Below the pieces are notes generated by a model. It was not told the DNA's origin. It ran no database searches and worked only from the letters and a program-made list of their open reading frames with translations. A DNA stretch of 64,000 bases from Tetrahymena elliotti 4EA. Lineage: Eukaryota; Ciliophora; Oligohymenophorea; Hymenostomatida; Tetrahymenidae. The stretch is from assembly GCA_000231825.2 (NCBI GenBank), contig JH720297.1:2085506-2149505 (forward strand), in the 5' to 3' direction. Shown here in pieces: positions 1 through 10,393 of the stretch. Within the stretch, counting starts at the first letter, position 1, and each line of letters opens with the position of its first letter. The position numbers and the translations under genes were made by a program.

Positions 1-820
1 CAGAGGAATTTAATCTGATATTCCTTAGCATGAATACCATTCTGGACTTAAGCTAAATTAAAGATAAAGCAAAGCTAGTCGCTTTTGATTGAATTAAAAT
101 TCTATCTTATTATAATAATAAGTTAATTAAAATAAATTTAAATGTACCTTTTCTATCACTACTTATAATGTTTGTGGTATAATTTTTAGTTTTAGTTTTA
201 GACAATAAATTAAAAGCAAGTTGTAAATCAAATTTACTTCAATTATTACCCATCTTAAAAATAAATCAATAAATAATTATTCACCTAAATTAATAAAAAA
301 CTTTTGATCTTATAAATAATGCAAAAGAAAAAATATACCTCCACATTATTAAAATTCACTATTTTTCTATTTAACTATAAATATTTAAATAGTAGTATTT
401 TAAGTTCAAAAGATAATTTAATTAATAATGATCTATTTATTAAGCATTTAGAATTAAAATTTTTTAATATCATTGTAAAAACTAATTATTTTTAATTCTA
501 TTTTTATTATTAAAACCTTAAATGTTTGTCATCAAGATGAATTGCTAAAAAATTTGTTTTTTATTTTGTTAATTTAGAAATTATTGTATTAAGCAAATAA
601 TAATTTAAAATATCTAATTTCTTTTTAAAATAATTAATTTTTTCTTTAATTAATAAATACAAATTAATAAAATTTGGTTATGATAAAATAAAAACAAGTC
701 TAAAATTTTTTTTAATCGCTTTAGAATCATAATTAAGTTGAAAAAAATTATTATGGCTAATTCTAAAAAAAATGTATGATAATCTTTATTTTAATTAAAT
801 AATGTTCTATCAATTCAGTC
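1..820. other. AT-rich non-coding DNA
   Basis: No gene is supported here. The sequence is close to 80-85% A+T, and reading frames are open only because TGA is rare. Towards 770-940 it begins to resemble the C and A elements of the repeat array, so it may be a strongly decayed edge of that array. Confidence 0.5.
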
Positions 821-1139
821 TGAAAGAAATAATTATTTCAATAAATATTGAAACACTATGATACTAAAGCTCAAGGTTCAAAGTTTAGAGATTAATACCT
901 TTAGTTAGCCAGATCCCACTTGGCCAATAAGATTTTCACTTTAAAAAAAATATAAAAATAAATATTAAATAAAAAAAATATTTTTCCAGTAAGAAATGGA
1001 TAAATTTCAATTAAATTAAAACAACAAATAAAAATTAATGAATGAAGTCTTCTCATGTAAAACAAATCTAAATTAATCAGTAGGATAAAAAATGAAGTTT
1101 TTTTTTTTTAAAGCTTATAATAAATTATGAAACTCTATT

Positions 1140-1360
1140 TTTACAAGAGTTAAAGTCTTAAGTCTATGTGAAGATTTAAGTAAGAAGTTAAATTTGAGCT
1201 AAGTATCTTTAAAGAAATTAATAATAAAATATTTTTCCATATCTATTAAAATTGAAGTACATCATTAAGCTCTGAAAAACATTTTATGCTCTATTTTAGC
1301 ATGATTTTATTATTTAAGGTTTATTTTGATTATTAATATTTAAAATGAAAAATTTTTTAT
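1140..1360 (+). repeat. Repeat B, copy 1
   Basis: Shares the blocks GAAGATTTAAGTAAGAAGTT and AAATTGAAGTACATCATTAA with the copies at 6824-7040 and 8978-9190, in the same order and spacing. It marks the left end of the first B-C-A super-unit. Confidence 0.75.
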
Positions 1361-2049
1361 TTGTCAAATAAAATTTTGCAAACAATTCAAGTAAATTGAA
1401 TTAACCTTACTTTTTCTAATAAAATATTTACATTTCGCAAAAATAAAAAAACTAAAAAATTAAATTTTAAAACATGCAAAATTTTTAAATCAGCTTTTTT
1501 ACAAAAGTTATCAAAATCTATTTTAATCTGGTAAATTAAAAAATTACTCAAAAGCTTTCAATAATTTTTTAATAATAGACTAAAAATTGGCTAAAAATAT
1601 TTTAAATATAATGTTAAAAATACAAAACTAATCAATACAGATAAAACAAATTTTATATTTGGATAATATTTTTGATTTATTTTTAGTTCTATAATTAAAT
1701 TGAAATTAATTCTTCATGACAAAATGTATGATTTTATTAGACTATTTGAAAATAAGTAATATCTGACCTTTCATTTGTAAACAATAATTATTTCAATATT
1801 CTGATAATAATTTAATTAGTCTTTTTGATTTTACTAGTTTTGATCTTAATCCTGCATTACTACTAATATTATTCATACTTTAAAAAAAATTTGAAAAAAT
1901 AAATATTTAATAGAATGAGAAAAGAATCAAATTTGAAAAAAATATTAAAAATAAATGAATAGATGAATGAATGAGTCAAAAAAAACTAGTCAGTCACTTC
2001 TTAGGTAAATCTTTATTTATTGAAAAATGCATAATAAATATTTAAACAA

Positions 2050-5000
2050 TATTTTTTTACTTGAGGTAAAGAGTCAAAATTTAGAGTTTAGAACATTTTG
2101 CTAAATCATTTACTAATCCTTATGCACCAATCTCACCAATACTATTGTAACTTTTAAAAAATAATAAAAAATAAGTATTGAATAAATGAATATTTTAGAA
2201 ATAAGAAAAACAATTAAATCTGAAAATAGACAAAAAATAATATTAGTTTTCCAAATAAATATCAAAGTCTATGTTTATTCAAAAATCTCTAACTAATATT
2301 TCAACATTATATACATTAGCTTAAGCTTCAAAAATTAGAGATTTATGCATTTTGCTAAGCTTGATCCTAATCCTTATGCACCCTTTTCACCAACTTTACT
2401 GTTACTTTAAACAATTATAAAAATAAATATTGAAAAAAAAATTTTTAAGAATGAAAACAGAAAAATCTCAATCAAATATGAAAAAAAAGATTTAGAAATG
2501 AGTCAAACCATTATTAAGTAAACCAGCCTAAATTTTTATTAAGTGGCTCAAAAGATAAAGTTTATGTTTATTGAAAAATATTTTTACCATAGGTCAAGAG
2601 CTAAAGTTTTGAGATTAGAGCATTTTGCTAAACCAGATCCTAACCCTTATGACCCCATTTGACCAACATTATTGTCTCTTTTTAAAGTTAAAAATTTAAT
2701 TAAGAATCAGCAAAACTTTAAAAGAATGAGAAAAACAGAAAAATGTATTAAATAGAAAAAAATTAACGAATAAGGCAAAAAAAAATATCAAATAACTTAA
2801 ATAACTCAATCTTTCATAAGATAATTTTTTTTTAATAGTGCAGAATTAAAATTTAAAAACTAACTATTTTTACTTGAGATTAAGAGTCAAAATTTAGAGA
2901 TTAGAGAATTTTCCTAACTCAGATCCTAATCCTTATGAACCCATTTCACCAATTTTACATTTGCTTTTATCAATAATAAAAATAAATATTTATTAAATAA
3001 ATATTAAAAAGAATAATAAACATAAAATTTGAATTATTACTGAAAAAAAAAAGAGTAATGAATGAGTTTAATATAAATTAGTCAGTTGATTTTTGCATAA
3101 ATTTTTTGTAAATTAAAAAAGGAGAAATAAATGTTATAAAACTATATTTACTTGAGGCTAAGAGTCAAAGTTTAGAGATTAGAACATTATGCTAAGCCAG
3201 ATCCTAATCCTTGTGGTCCCATTTCACCAATATTACAGTTACTTTAAACAATTATAATAATAAATGTTGAATAAAAAAATATTTAAAAGAATGAGAGAAA
3301 TATTTTTTTGAACTAAAAACAGGGAGGGGGAGCTTCAATGGTTATAAAAATCCAACCATTTTAAATACCAATAACATCAATTAGAATTTATCATTTTTTT
3401 ACCTACCAACCTAACTAACCCTCCCACTAAAAACAATAAATAAGAAAAAAAAATTTTAAATAAACAATCAAAATTAGAAAGCTGCTCATTCATTATTATT
3501 AGAATATGAATATTTAAAATTTAAAGAATATTTTTACTTGATTTATAGAGTCAAAGTTTAGAGATTAGAGCATTTTGCCAAACCAGACCCTAATCCTTAT
3601 GCACCAATTTCACCAAAATTATTATAACTTTTATAGATTGTAAAAATAAATGTCGAATTTAGAAATATTTAAAAGATTGAAAAAAATAAAATGTTTATTC
3701 AAAAAATTAATAATTAATATTGAAAAACTATGTTTACTCTAGGTTAAGATCCAAAGCTTTGAGGTTGGAGCATTTTGATAAGCCATACCCTAATCCTTAA
3801 ACACCGATTTCACGAATATTATTGCTACTTTAAAAAATAAAAAAAATATTTTGAGAATGAGAAAAAAGTTAAAATTTGAATTAAATCAGATATCGTATTT
3901 AAAAATTAACAAATGAGGCTAAATTTCATATTAATAAGCCCCAATTAATTAGTAGCTATTAAGATAAAGTCTATCTTTATAAACTCTAATTCATATTGAA
4001 AGCTTTTTTTACCTTAGGTCTAGAATCAAATTTTAGAGATTCGAGCACATTTCTAAGCCAGATCCTAATCCTGATGCCCCCATTTCACCAAAATTACAGC
4101 TGCTTTAAAAATTATAATAAGAAAAATTGAATAAAGATGTATTTATTTATAAAAATGAGATAAACATTAAAATTTGAATTAAAAAAATTAATGAATGAGT
4201 CTAATAAAAGTTAAAGAGAAGAACCAAAATTAGTCTACCCTCATAAATTAAAGCCTTTATTAATTCAAAAAATGCATAATTTTTATCAAAATACTATTTT
4301 ACTAGAGATAAATAGCTAACATTTAAAGATTAGAGCATTTTGCTAACTCAGATCCTAATCCTTATGCCCCAATTTTACCAATTGAATTATACCTGTTAAT
4401 TAATTAAAAAATAATTATTGATTTTATAAATATTTCTAAAAATCAGATAAACGTAATATTAGGAATATAGAATGAAATCGGCAAAGAATAATTAAAAAAT
4501 GAGTCAAAAAAATATCAAGTAATCCACATAATAAGTTCATACATTAAAGTTTTTGTTTATAAAAAAATTCATAATAAATAGTTAAAAAATATTTTTACAT
4601 GAGGTGAAGAGTCAAAGTTTAGAGATTAGAACATTTTGCTAACTCAGATCCTAATCCCTATGCACCCATATCACCAATATCATTATATCTGTTAAAAAAT
4701 TAAAAAAATAAATATTGAATAAAAATATAAGATATAAAAAGTAAATTAATCATAAAAGAACAAAAAATTAATGAAATAACTAAACAATTATTAAGTAAAC
4801 TAACCTAAATTCACTCATATTATAAAGTTTTTTTTATTCAAAAATGCATAAATAATATTGAGATAATATTTTACCTGAGATCAAGAATCAAAGTTTAGAG
4901 ATTATTGCATTTTGATAAGCCAGATCCTAATTCTTATGCCCCTTTTTCATCAATACCATTATGTCTTTTATGAATTATAAAAATGAATATTAGATAGCAA

Positions 5001-6600
5001 AATATTTAATATATTTAGAATGAGGTAAAATTTAATATCTTAAAACAACAAAAAATAATGAATAAGCCAAACAGATGTCAACTAGACCAACTCAAATTTG
5101 TCAGTTATTCATATAATAAAGTTTTTGTTTATTCAAAAATGGGGAATTAATATTGAAACGAATTTTTTACATTAGATTAAGAGTCAAAGCTTAAAGATTA
5201 GAGCATTTTGCTAAGCCAGATGCTAATCCTTACACACCCATTTACCCAATATTATTATTACTTTTAAAAAATGATAAAAATAAATATTTTAAAAGAATGG
5301 AAAAAAAATAAAATTTTGAATTAAATCTTGAAGAAAATATAAAAAATTAATGAATGAAGTAAACAAAAAGAGGATCAAGTAGACCAACTAAGTTAGTTTA
5401 CCACTCAAAATATTAAATTTTTGTTTATTCAATAATGGATTATTGAAAGAATATTTTTACTCTAATTTAAGAGTCAAAGTTGAGAGATTAGAACATTGTG
5501 ATAAACCAGATCCTAATCCTGAAGCCCCCATTTACCCAATATTATTCTTGCTATTAAAAATTAAATATAGAATAAAAAAGCCTTTAAGATAATGAGAATA
5601 ATATCAAAATTATTATTAAAATTACTATAAAAATTAATGAATTTATAAAAAAATATTAAGTAGCCATTTAGTAGCTCATAAATTAAAAACTCTCTTAATT
5701 GATAAATGAATAATTAATCTTGAAACACTAATTTTACTCAAGATCAAGAGTCAAGTTTTATAGATTTTAGGATTTTGCTAAACCAGATCCTAATCCCTTT
5801 GCACCAATTTCAATATTATTTTCACTTTAAAAAATTATAAATTTTGAAGAATGTGTAAACAAAAAATTTCATTCAAAAATATATCTCTAAGATTAAAACA
5901 CTAGTTTTACACAAGCTAAAGAGTCAAAGTTTAGAGATTAGAGCATTTTGCTAACTCATATCCTAATTTTGATGCACCCATTTCACCAACAGTATTTGCA
6001 CTTTTAAAGATATATCAAAATAAGCTTAGATAAAAATATTTAAAAGATTGAGAAAAGCATAATAATAAATTAAATCTGAAAATAACAAATAAAAATTAAT
6101 GAATGAGCCAAAAAAATATCAGCTAAAAATTGGTCATTTGCATAAATTAAGTTTTTGTTTATTTAAAAATCCAGAATTAATATTGTAGATATATTTTACT
6201 CTAGAATTAGAGTCAAATTTTTGAGATTAGAGCATTTTGCTAACTCAGATCCTAATCCTTAAGCTCCTGTTTCACCAATATTATTATATCTTTTAACAAT
6301 ATTAAATATAGAAAATGAATATCTTTATTGAATGATTATTTTTACATTAGTGAAAGAGTTAATGTTTAGAGTTTAGAGCATTGAGCTAAGCCAGACCCTA
6401 ATCCTTATGCACACATTTCACCATATTTATTTTCACTTTTAATTAAAAATTATAATTACTGTTGAAACAACATAATTTTTACTGGAGGAAAAGATCCAAA
6501 TTTTATAGATTAGAGCATTTTGCTAACTCAGATCCTAATCCTTGATAACCTACTTCATCAATCTTTTTTTAGCTATTAAAAAATTATAAAAACGAATATT
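2050..6600 (+). repeat. Repeat A, first subarray (about 18 copies)
   Basis: The kernel TCCTAATCC, or a one-base variant, recurs near 2113, 2361, 2634, 2921, 3198, 3583, 3783, 4060, 4350, 4645, 4920, 5217, 5507, 5784, 5957, 6246, 6391 and 6530. Most intervals are 270-297 bp. A few are 140-200 bp, as expected if a unit was halved by unequal exchange. The 385-bp interval at 3198-3583 is explained by the insertion at 3322-3425. The kernel and the CATTTCACCAATATTATT segment are far better kept than the spacers. Two decayed copies lie upstream near 905 and 1845. Confidence 0.85.
3312..3435. mobile_element. Small insertion with target duplication (MITE-like)
   Basis: A 104-bp segment (3322-3425) interrupts one array unit. 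It is flanked on both sides by the identical 10-mer ACTAAAAACA (3312-3321 and 3426-3435), as expected for a target-site duplication. Its ends are the inverted 7-mers GGGAGGG (3322-3328) and CCCTCCC (3419-3425), and it contains a second inverted pair, AATGGTT and AACCATT. Removing the insert and one 10-mer restores the normal ~271-bp spacing of that unit. It has no coding capacity. It could be a non-autonomous DNA element or a germline internal eliminated sequence; the family is not recognised. Confidence 0.6.
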
Positions 6601-6823
6601 AAATGAAGAAATATTTAAAAGAAAATCTTTAGAATTAAGTTAAATCTAAAAACTACATTCAAAATTAATTAATAATTATATCAATTTGACCAACCTAAAT
6701 TATTTTGTCACTCTTAATTTAAAGATTTGGATTATTCAAAAAAGCATAATACATTTTGAAACTCTAAGGTTTCCAGTAAAACTAAAGTTTTTTATTATTT
6801 AAAGATAAATTAATAATATTATT

Positions 6824-7040
6824 ACCCTCTGAAGTCAATATGAAGATTTAAGTATGAAGTTAAGTCAGAGCTTAGTAACTTTTAATTGATAAAAATTCAA
6901 ATATATTTATATCTCATAAGAAATTGAAGTACATCACTGAGCTTGGTAAAACGTTTCATATTTAATATTAAAATTGATTTATTTTTTTTAATTTGTTTGA
7001 ATTTGAATAATTAATATTTAAATGAAAAATTTGAAAACAA
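6824..7040 (+). repeat. Repeat B, copy 2
   Basis: Carries GAAGATTTAAGTATGAAGTT and GAAATTGAAGTACATCACTG. It is followed by a C element at 7258-7400 that matches 1720-1860, so it begins the second super-unit and separates the two A subarrays. Confidence 0.75.
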
Positions 7041-7349
7041 AATTTTAGAAAAACAAATTTATATCTCTTTATACAAAGGGAAAAATTGTGATTGGGATGC
7101 AATTAAAAAATAAATGGTTAATTAATTCTCAGTTTTTATTTTAAATTTTACAAAAAAAATAAAAAATTTAATTTAATAGATAAAAAATCTAATTACAACA
7201 AATAAATAAGTTTTAATATCTATAATACATTTTATAAATAAATTTAAATTTAATCAATGAAAATGTGTGATAATCATAAGATTATTAAAAAAATAAGTAA
7301 TTTCTGCTTTTTCATTAAAAATAATCATTCTTTCATCAATATTATGATA

Positions 7350-8770
7350 ATTCAACTAACCTTTTGGCTTTTAAAATCTTTGATCTTAATCCTTATTCAC
7401 CAATTTCAATATTACGCTCGCTTTTAAAAAATTTTATAATAAATAATTCTCAGACTCATAAAAATAAAAAAATTGAATAAAATCGAATAACTTTAAATAA
7501 AAATTAATGAATGAACAAAACAAAATTATTTAAATAACTCAAATTAGTCAGTCAATCAGCTATTCACTCATTAAAAAATTTAAATACTATTTTTACTAAA
7601 ATTCAAGAGTCAAAGTTTAGAGATTAGGGCATATTGCTAAGCTATATCCTAATCCTTATGCTCCTATTTCACTAATATTGTTATAACTTTTAAATAATGA
7701 TAAAAAGAAATATTGAATATAGAAATATTTAAACTAAAGAGAAAAATATAAAAAACAAAGAAAAATGAAATGAATAACCCAAAAAAATATAAAGTAATCT
7801 AGCCCAAGTTAGCTAGCTAGTAGCTCAGAAATTAAAGTATCTATTTATTGATTAAAAAATAGATAGTTAATATTGAAACATTATTTTTACTGGAGGAAAA
7901 GAGCCAAAGTTTAGAGTTTAGAGCATTTTGCTAATCCAGATCCTAATCCTTATGCCCCCATTTCACCAATATTATTGAAACTTTTAAAAAACGATAAAAA
8001 AATATTGAAGAAAGAAACATTTAAAAGAGTGAGAAAAACATAAAAATTTGAATTAAATCAAATAAATAAAAATTATTGAATGAACCAAAAAATATCAAAT
8101 AAATTAGTCAATCTGTAAGTCCTCACATATTAAACTCTTTTATTTATTTAATCTTTCATTAAAAAATGCATATTTAACACTATTTTTACCTTAGATAAAG
8201 ATTCAAAGTTTAGAGTTTAGAGCATTTTGCTAAGCCAGATCCTAATCCTTATGCACCCGAATGGCCAATATAATTATATCTTTTAAAGAATTATAAAAAT
8301 AAATATTTAAAAGAATGATAAAAATATATAAATTAGAATTATATCAGAAACAACAAATAAAAATGAATGAATGAACCAGCAAAACAAATATAAATGAAGC
8401 CAATACAAAATATTCAGTCTCTTTATTTATTTATTCATTATATAGCATAATTAATATAGAAAAACTATTTTTACTCAAGGACTATAAACAATGTTTAGAG
8501 ATTAAAGCATTTTCCTAAGCCAGTTCCTAATCCATATGCACCAAATTCACCAATATTATTGCTACTTTTAATAAATGATTAAAAGGAATTTTTAATAAAG
8601 AAATATTTAAAAGTTTGTTTGTTGGTCAGTTGCTCATTAAAAAATGCATAATTAATATTGGAATGCTATTTTTACCTGAGGTAAAGATTCAAATTTTAGA
8701 GATTCGTGCATTTTTCAAGCTAAGATCCTAATCCTAATGCTCCTATATCATTGATATTTTTCTAACTTTG
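7350..8770 (+). repeat. Repeat A, second subarray (about 6 copies)
   Basis: Kernel copies lie near 7370 (diverged), 7643, 7938, 8238, 8520 and 8720. They have the same flanks and the same orientation as the first subarray, with spacing of 200-300 bp. The truncated start of another copy is visible at 8905-8950, just before the third B element. Confidence 0.85.
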
Positions 8771-8977
8771 ATAAAATTAAAAAAATAAATATTGAATAAA
8801 GAAATTTGTAAAAGAATGAGAAAACATAAAAGTTTGTATTAAATCAACCTTAAATAGTTTGTTCATAAAAGTTATTATTTATTATCAAATGAGTAATTAA
8901 TATTAAAACACTATTTTTACATGGTTTTCAGAGTCAAGAATTAGAGTATCATATAATTTTTTTAAATTAATAATTTT

Positions 8978-9190
8978 ACCTTAAATTAATATGAAGATAT
9001 TTATAAGAAGTTAAATTAGATCCTTGTAACTTTAAATATATAAAAATTAAAATATATTTTTATATCTAAAGAAATTGAAGTACATCACTAAGATCAGTAA
9101 AATATTTAAAATTTTTTATCATCATTTTTTTCTTTAATATATTAAATATTAAATTTATTTTTATGGAAAATTAGATTAACTATTTCAAAC
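8978..9190 (+). repeat. Repeat B, copy 3
   Basis: Carries GAAGATATTTATAAGAAGTT and GAAATTGAAGTACATCACTA. It ends the repeat region. Beyond it the DNA becomes unique and the tRNA gene follows about 320 bp later. Confidence 0.7.
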
Positions 9191-9511
9191 AAAATTTGCA
9201 AAATAAAAAACAAATTGATCTCATTGTTACTAGTTAAATTTAGATATGGTATCCTCCTTTAAGATTCCCCCCTTAAAAAGCTTGAAAATTGGTCTTAAAG
9301 AAAGACAAAGGAGTGTTTTTTTAAAAAAATAATTTATTTTTTTGAGGTTCTTATATTTTAGAATTCACAGTATTAGATAGATAATTAATTTAATTTAATT
9401 TTAATTTTGTGGAAAAAGTAAATTTCAATAATAAAAAAGATTTGATAAAATTTATTTATGATAAATAATAAAGAAGTATTAAATTATTCTTATTAGAAAA
9501 ACAAAAAAATT

Positions 9512-9584
9512 TACTCAGGATGGGACTCGAACCCACAACCACCGGTTGATAAGACCGTTGCTCTAACCATTGAGCTACCCGAGC
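9512..9584 (-). tRNA. tRNA, probably Ile (anticodon UAU)
   Basis: Read on the minus strand, 73 nt form a full cloverleaf: acceptor GCTCGGG pairing with CCTGAGT (two G-U pairs) and discriminator A; D arm GCTC/GAGC; anticodon arm ACGGT/ACCGG; T arm GTGGG/CCCAT with loop TTCGAGT. The A and B box promoters are internal. A run of seven T follows about three bases after the 3' end, fitting Pol III termination. The loop CTTATCA places UAU at 34-36 (plus 9549-9551). C at position 37 and an A-G mismatch at 27-43 are unusual, so identity and function are less certain than the presence of the gene. Confidence 0.85.
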
Positions 9585-9921
9585 TTGTGAAATTTTATTA
9601 GTAAAAAAATAGAAGGTTTTATTAAAAGATAATAGCATACAGAATTTAAAAAATGAATAAGAAGATTTAAAATAATGCATTTAAATTGAACTAAAAGGTT
9701 AAGAAAATTATATGAATTATTAAATTTACATAAAATAAGCAAAATTTACCCCATCTCTTCCTTTTCCATTAATTTATTTGAAATATAATATTTAAGGAAA
9801 AAATATCAAACACTTAAAAAAATTTGCTTCAATTGCTTTTAATTTTAAAAGAATAGTGGAGACTAATTATTAATATTAATTTGTAAAATTTAATTAAAGT
9901 GTATGTATGATATTTATTTAA

Positions 9922-9975
9922 TGGGATAACCATAGGCTTCCTGTTAATCAGGTTGTTGCTTTAATCATTAAGCTA
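9922..9975 (-). pseudogene. Decayed tRNA-like relic
   Basis: About 350 bp from the tRNA gene, the minus strand reads TAGCTTAATGATTAAAGCAA, matching the D-arm region of the intact tRNA (TAGCTCAATGGTTAGAGCAA). After it come a CCTG-ATTAA-CAGG stem-loop and a short ATGG/CCAT stem where the T arm would be. There is no acceptor stem and no TTCGA loop. It looks like an old, non-functional copy of a tRNA gene. Confidence 0.55.
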
Positions 9976-10197
9976 AATTAAAATAAAAATATACAAAAAA
10001 GGTAAGGTTTTTAAATGATTAAATTAAACTTTTGAAAAAAAAATAAAATTAGAGAATAGGGAGTTTAGAGAATGAATAAAAATAAAATTATAACAAAAGA
10101 AAAGAGTATATAAAAATAAGAACATCAGATTTTATATATAGTTTTAACGAAAATACATATTAATTTGTTAATTAATTAATTTGCTTTTATTTTATAG

Positions 10198-10250
10198 TAT
10201 ATGTATCAATGTATTTATGCAAGTATGCATGTAGGTATGTATGTATTTAT
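10198..10250. repeat. ATGT-rich simple sequence
   Basis: A degenerate run of ATGTATG/TATGTATG units lies between the tRNA relic and the 3' end of POC1. No function is apparent. Confidence 0.6.
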
Positions 10251-10393
10251 GATGAGCCAAAAAGTTTATAAAAATCAACTTATTTCCTTTTTTTTAATCC
10301 AAAATGATGACTAAGAAAGGCCAACCTTCAGAGTATATGGAAATTTAAAAAACAGTGGATAAGTTGTATCTATCATGATTATTTACTTTACTT

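Larger units (their letters stand above)
820..9200. repeat. Complex tandem repeat region, about 8.4 kb
   Basis: The whole stretch is built from related units. Element A is a ~90-bp core, typically with AGAGTCAAAGTTTAGAGATT, then a GCATTTTGCTAAGCCAGA type segment, then TCCTAATCCTTATGCACCC and ATTTCACCAATATTATT. Copies are separated by AT-rich spacers that often carry a variant of AAATATTTAAAAGAATGAG. Element B (about 200 bp) occurs three times. Element C (about 140 bp) lies between B and the next A copies. The order B-C-A recurs, so there is a higher-order unit. No gene with intron/exon structure is seen. Similarity was judged by eye. Confidence 0.85.

Noticed and set aside
2050..8770. Repeat A as a coding repeat (HFAKPDPNPYAPIS)
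   Set aside because: One frame is open in some copies, but others have frame-breaking indels and replacement changes, and no gene structure surrounds it.
2050..8770. CRISPR array or telomeric repeat
   Set aside because: Repeats are ~90 bp and imperfect with variable, non-unique spacers, in a eukaryotic genome. CCTAATCC is not tandem and is not the ciliate telomere unit.
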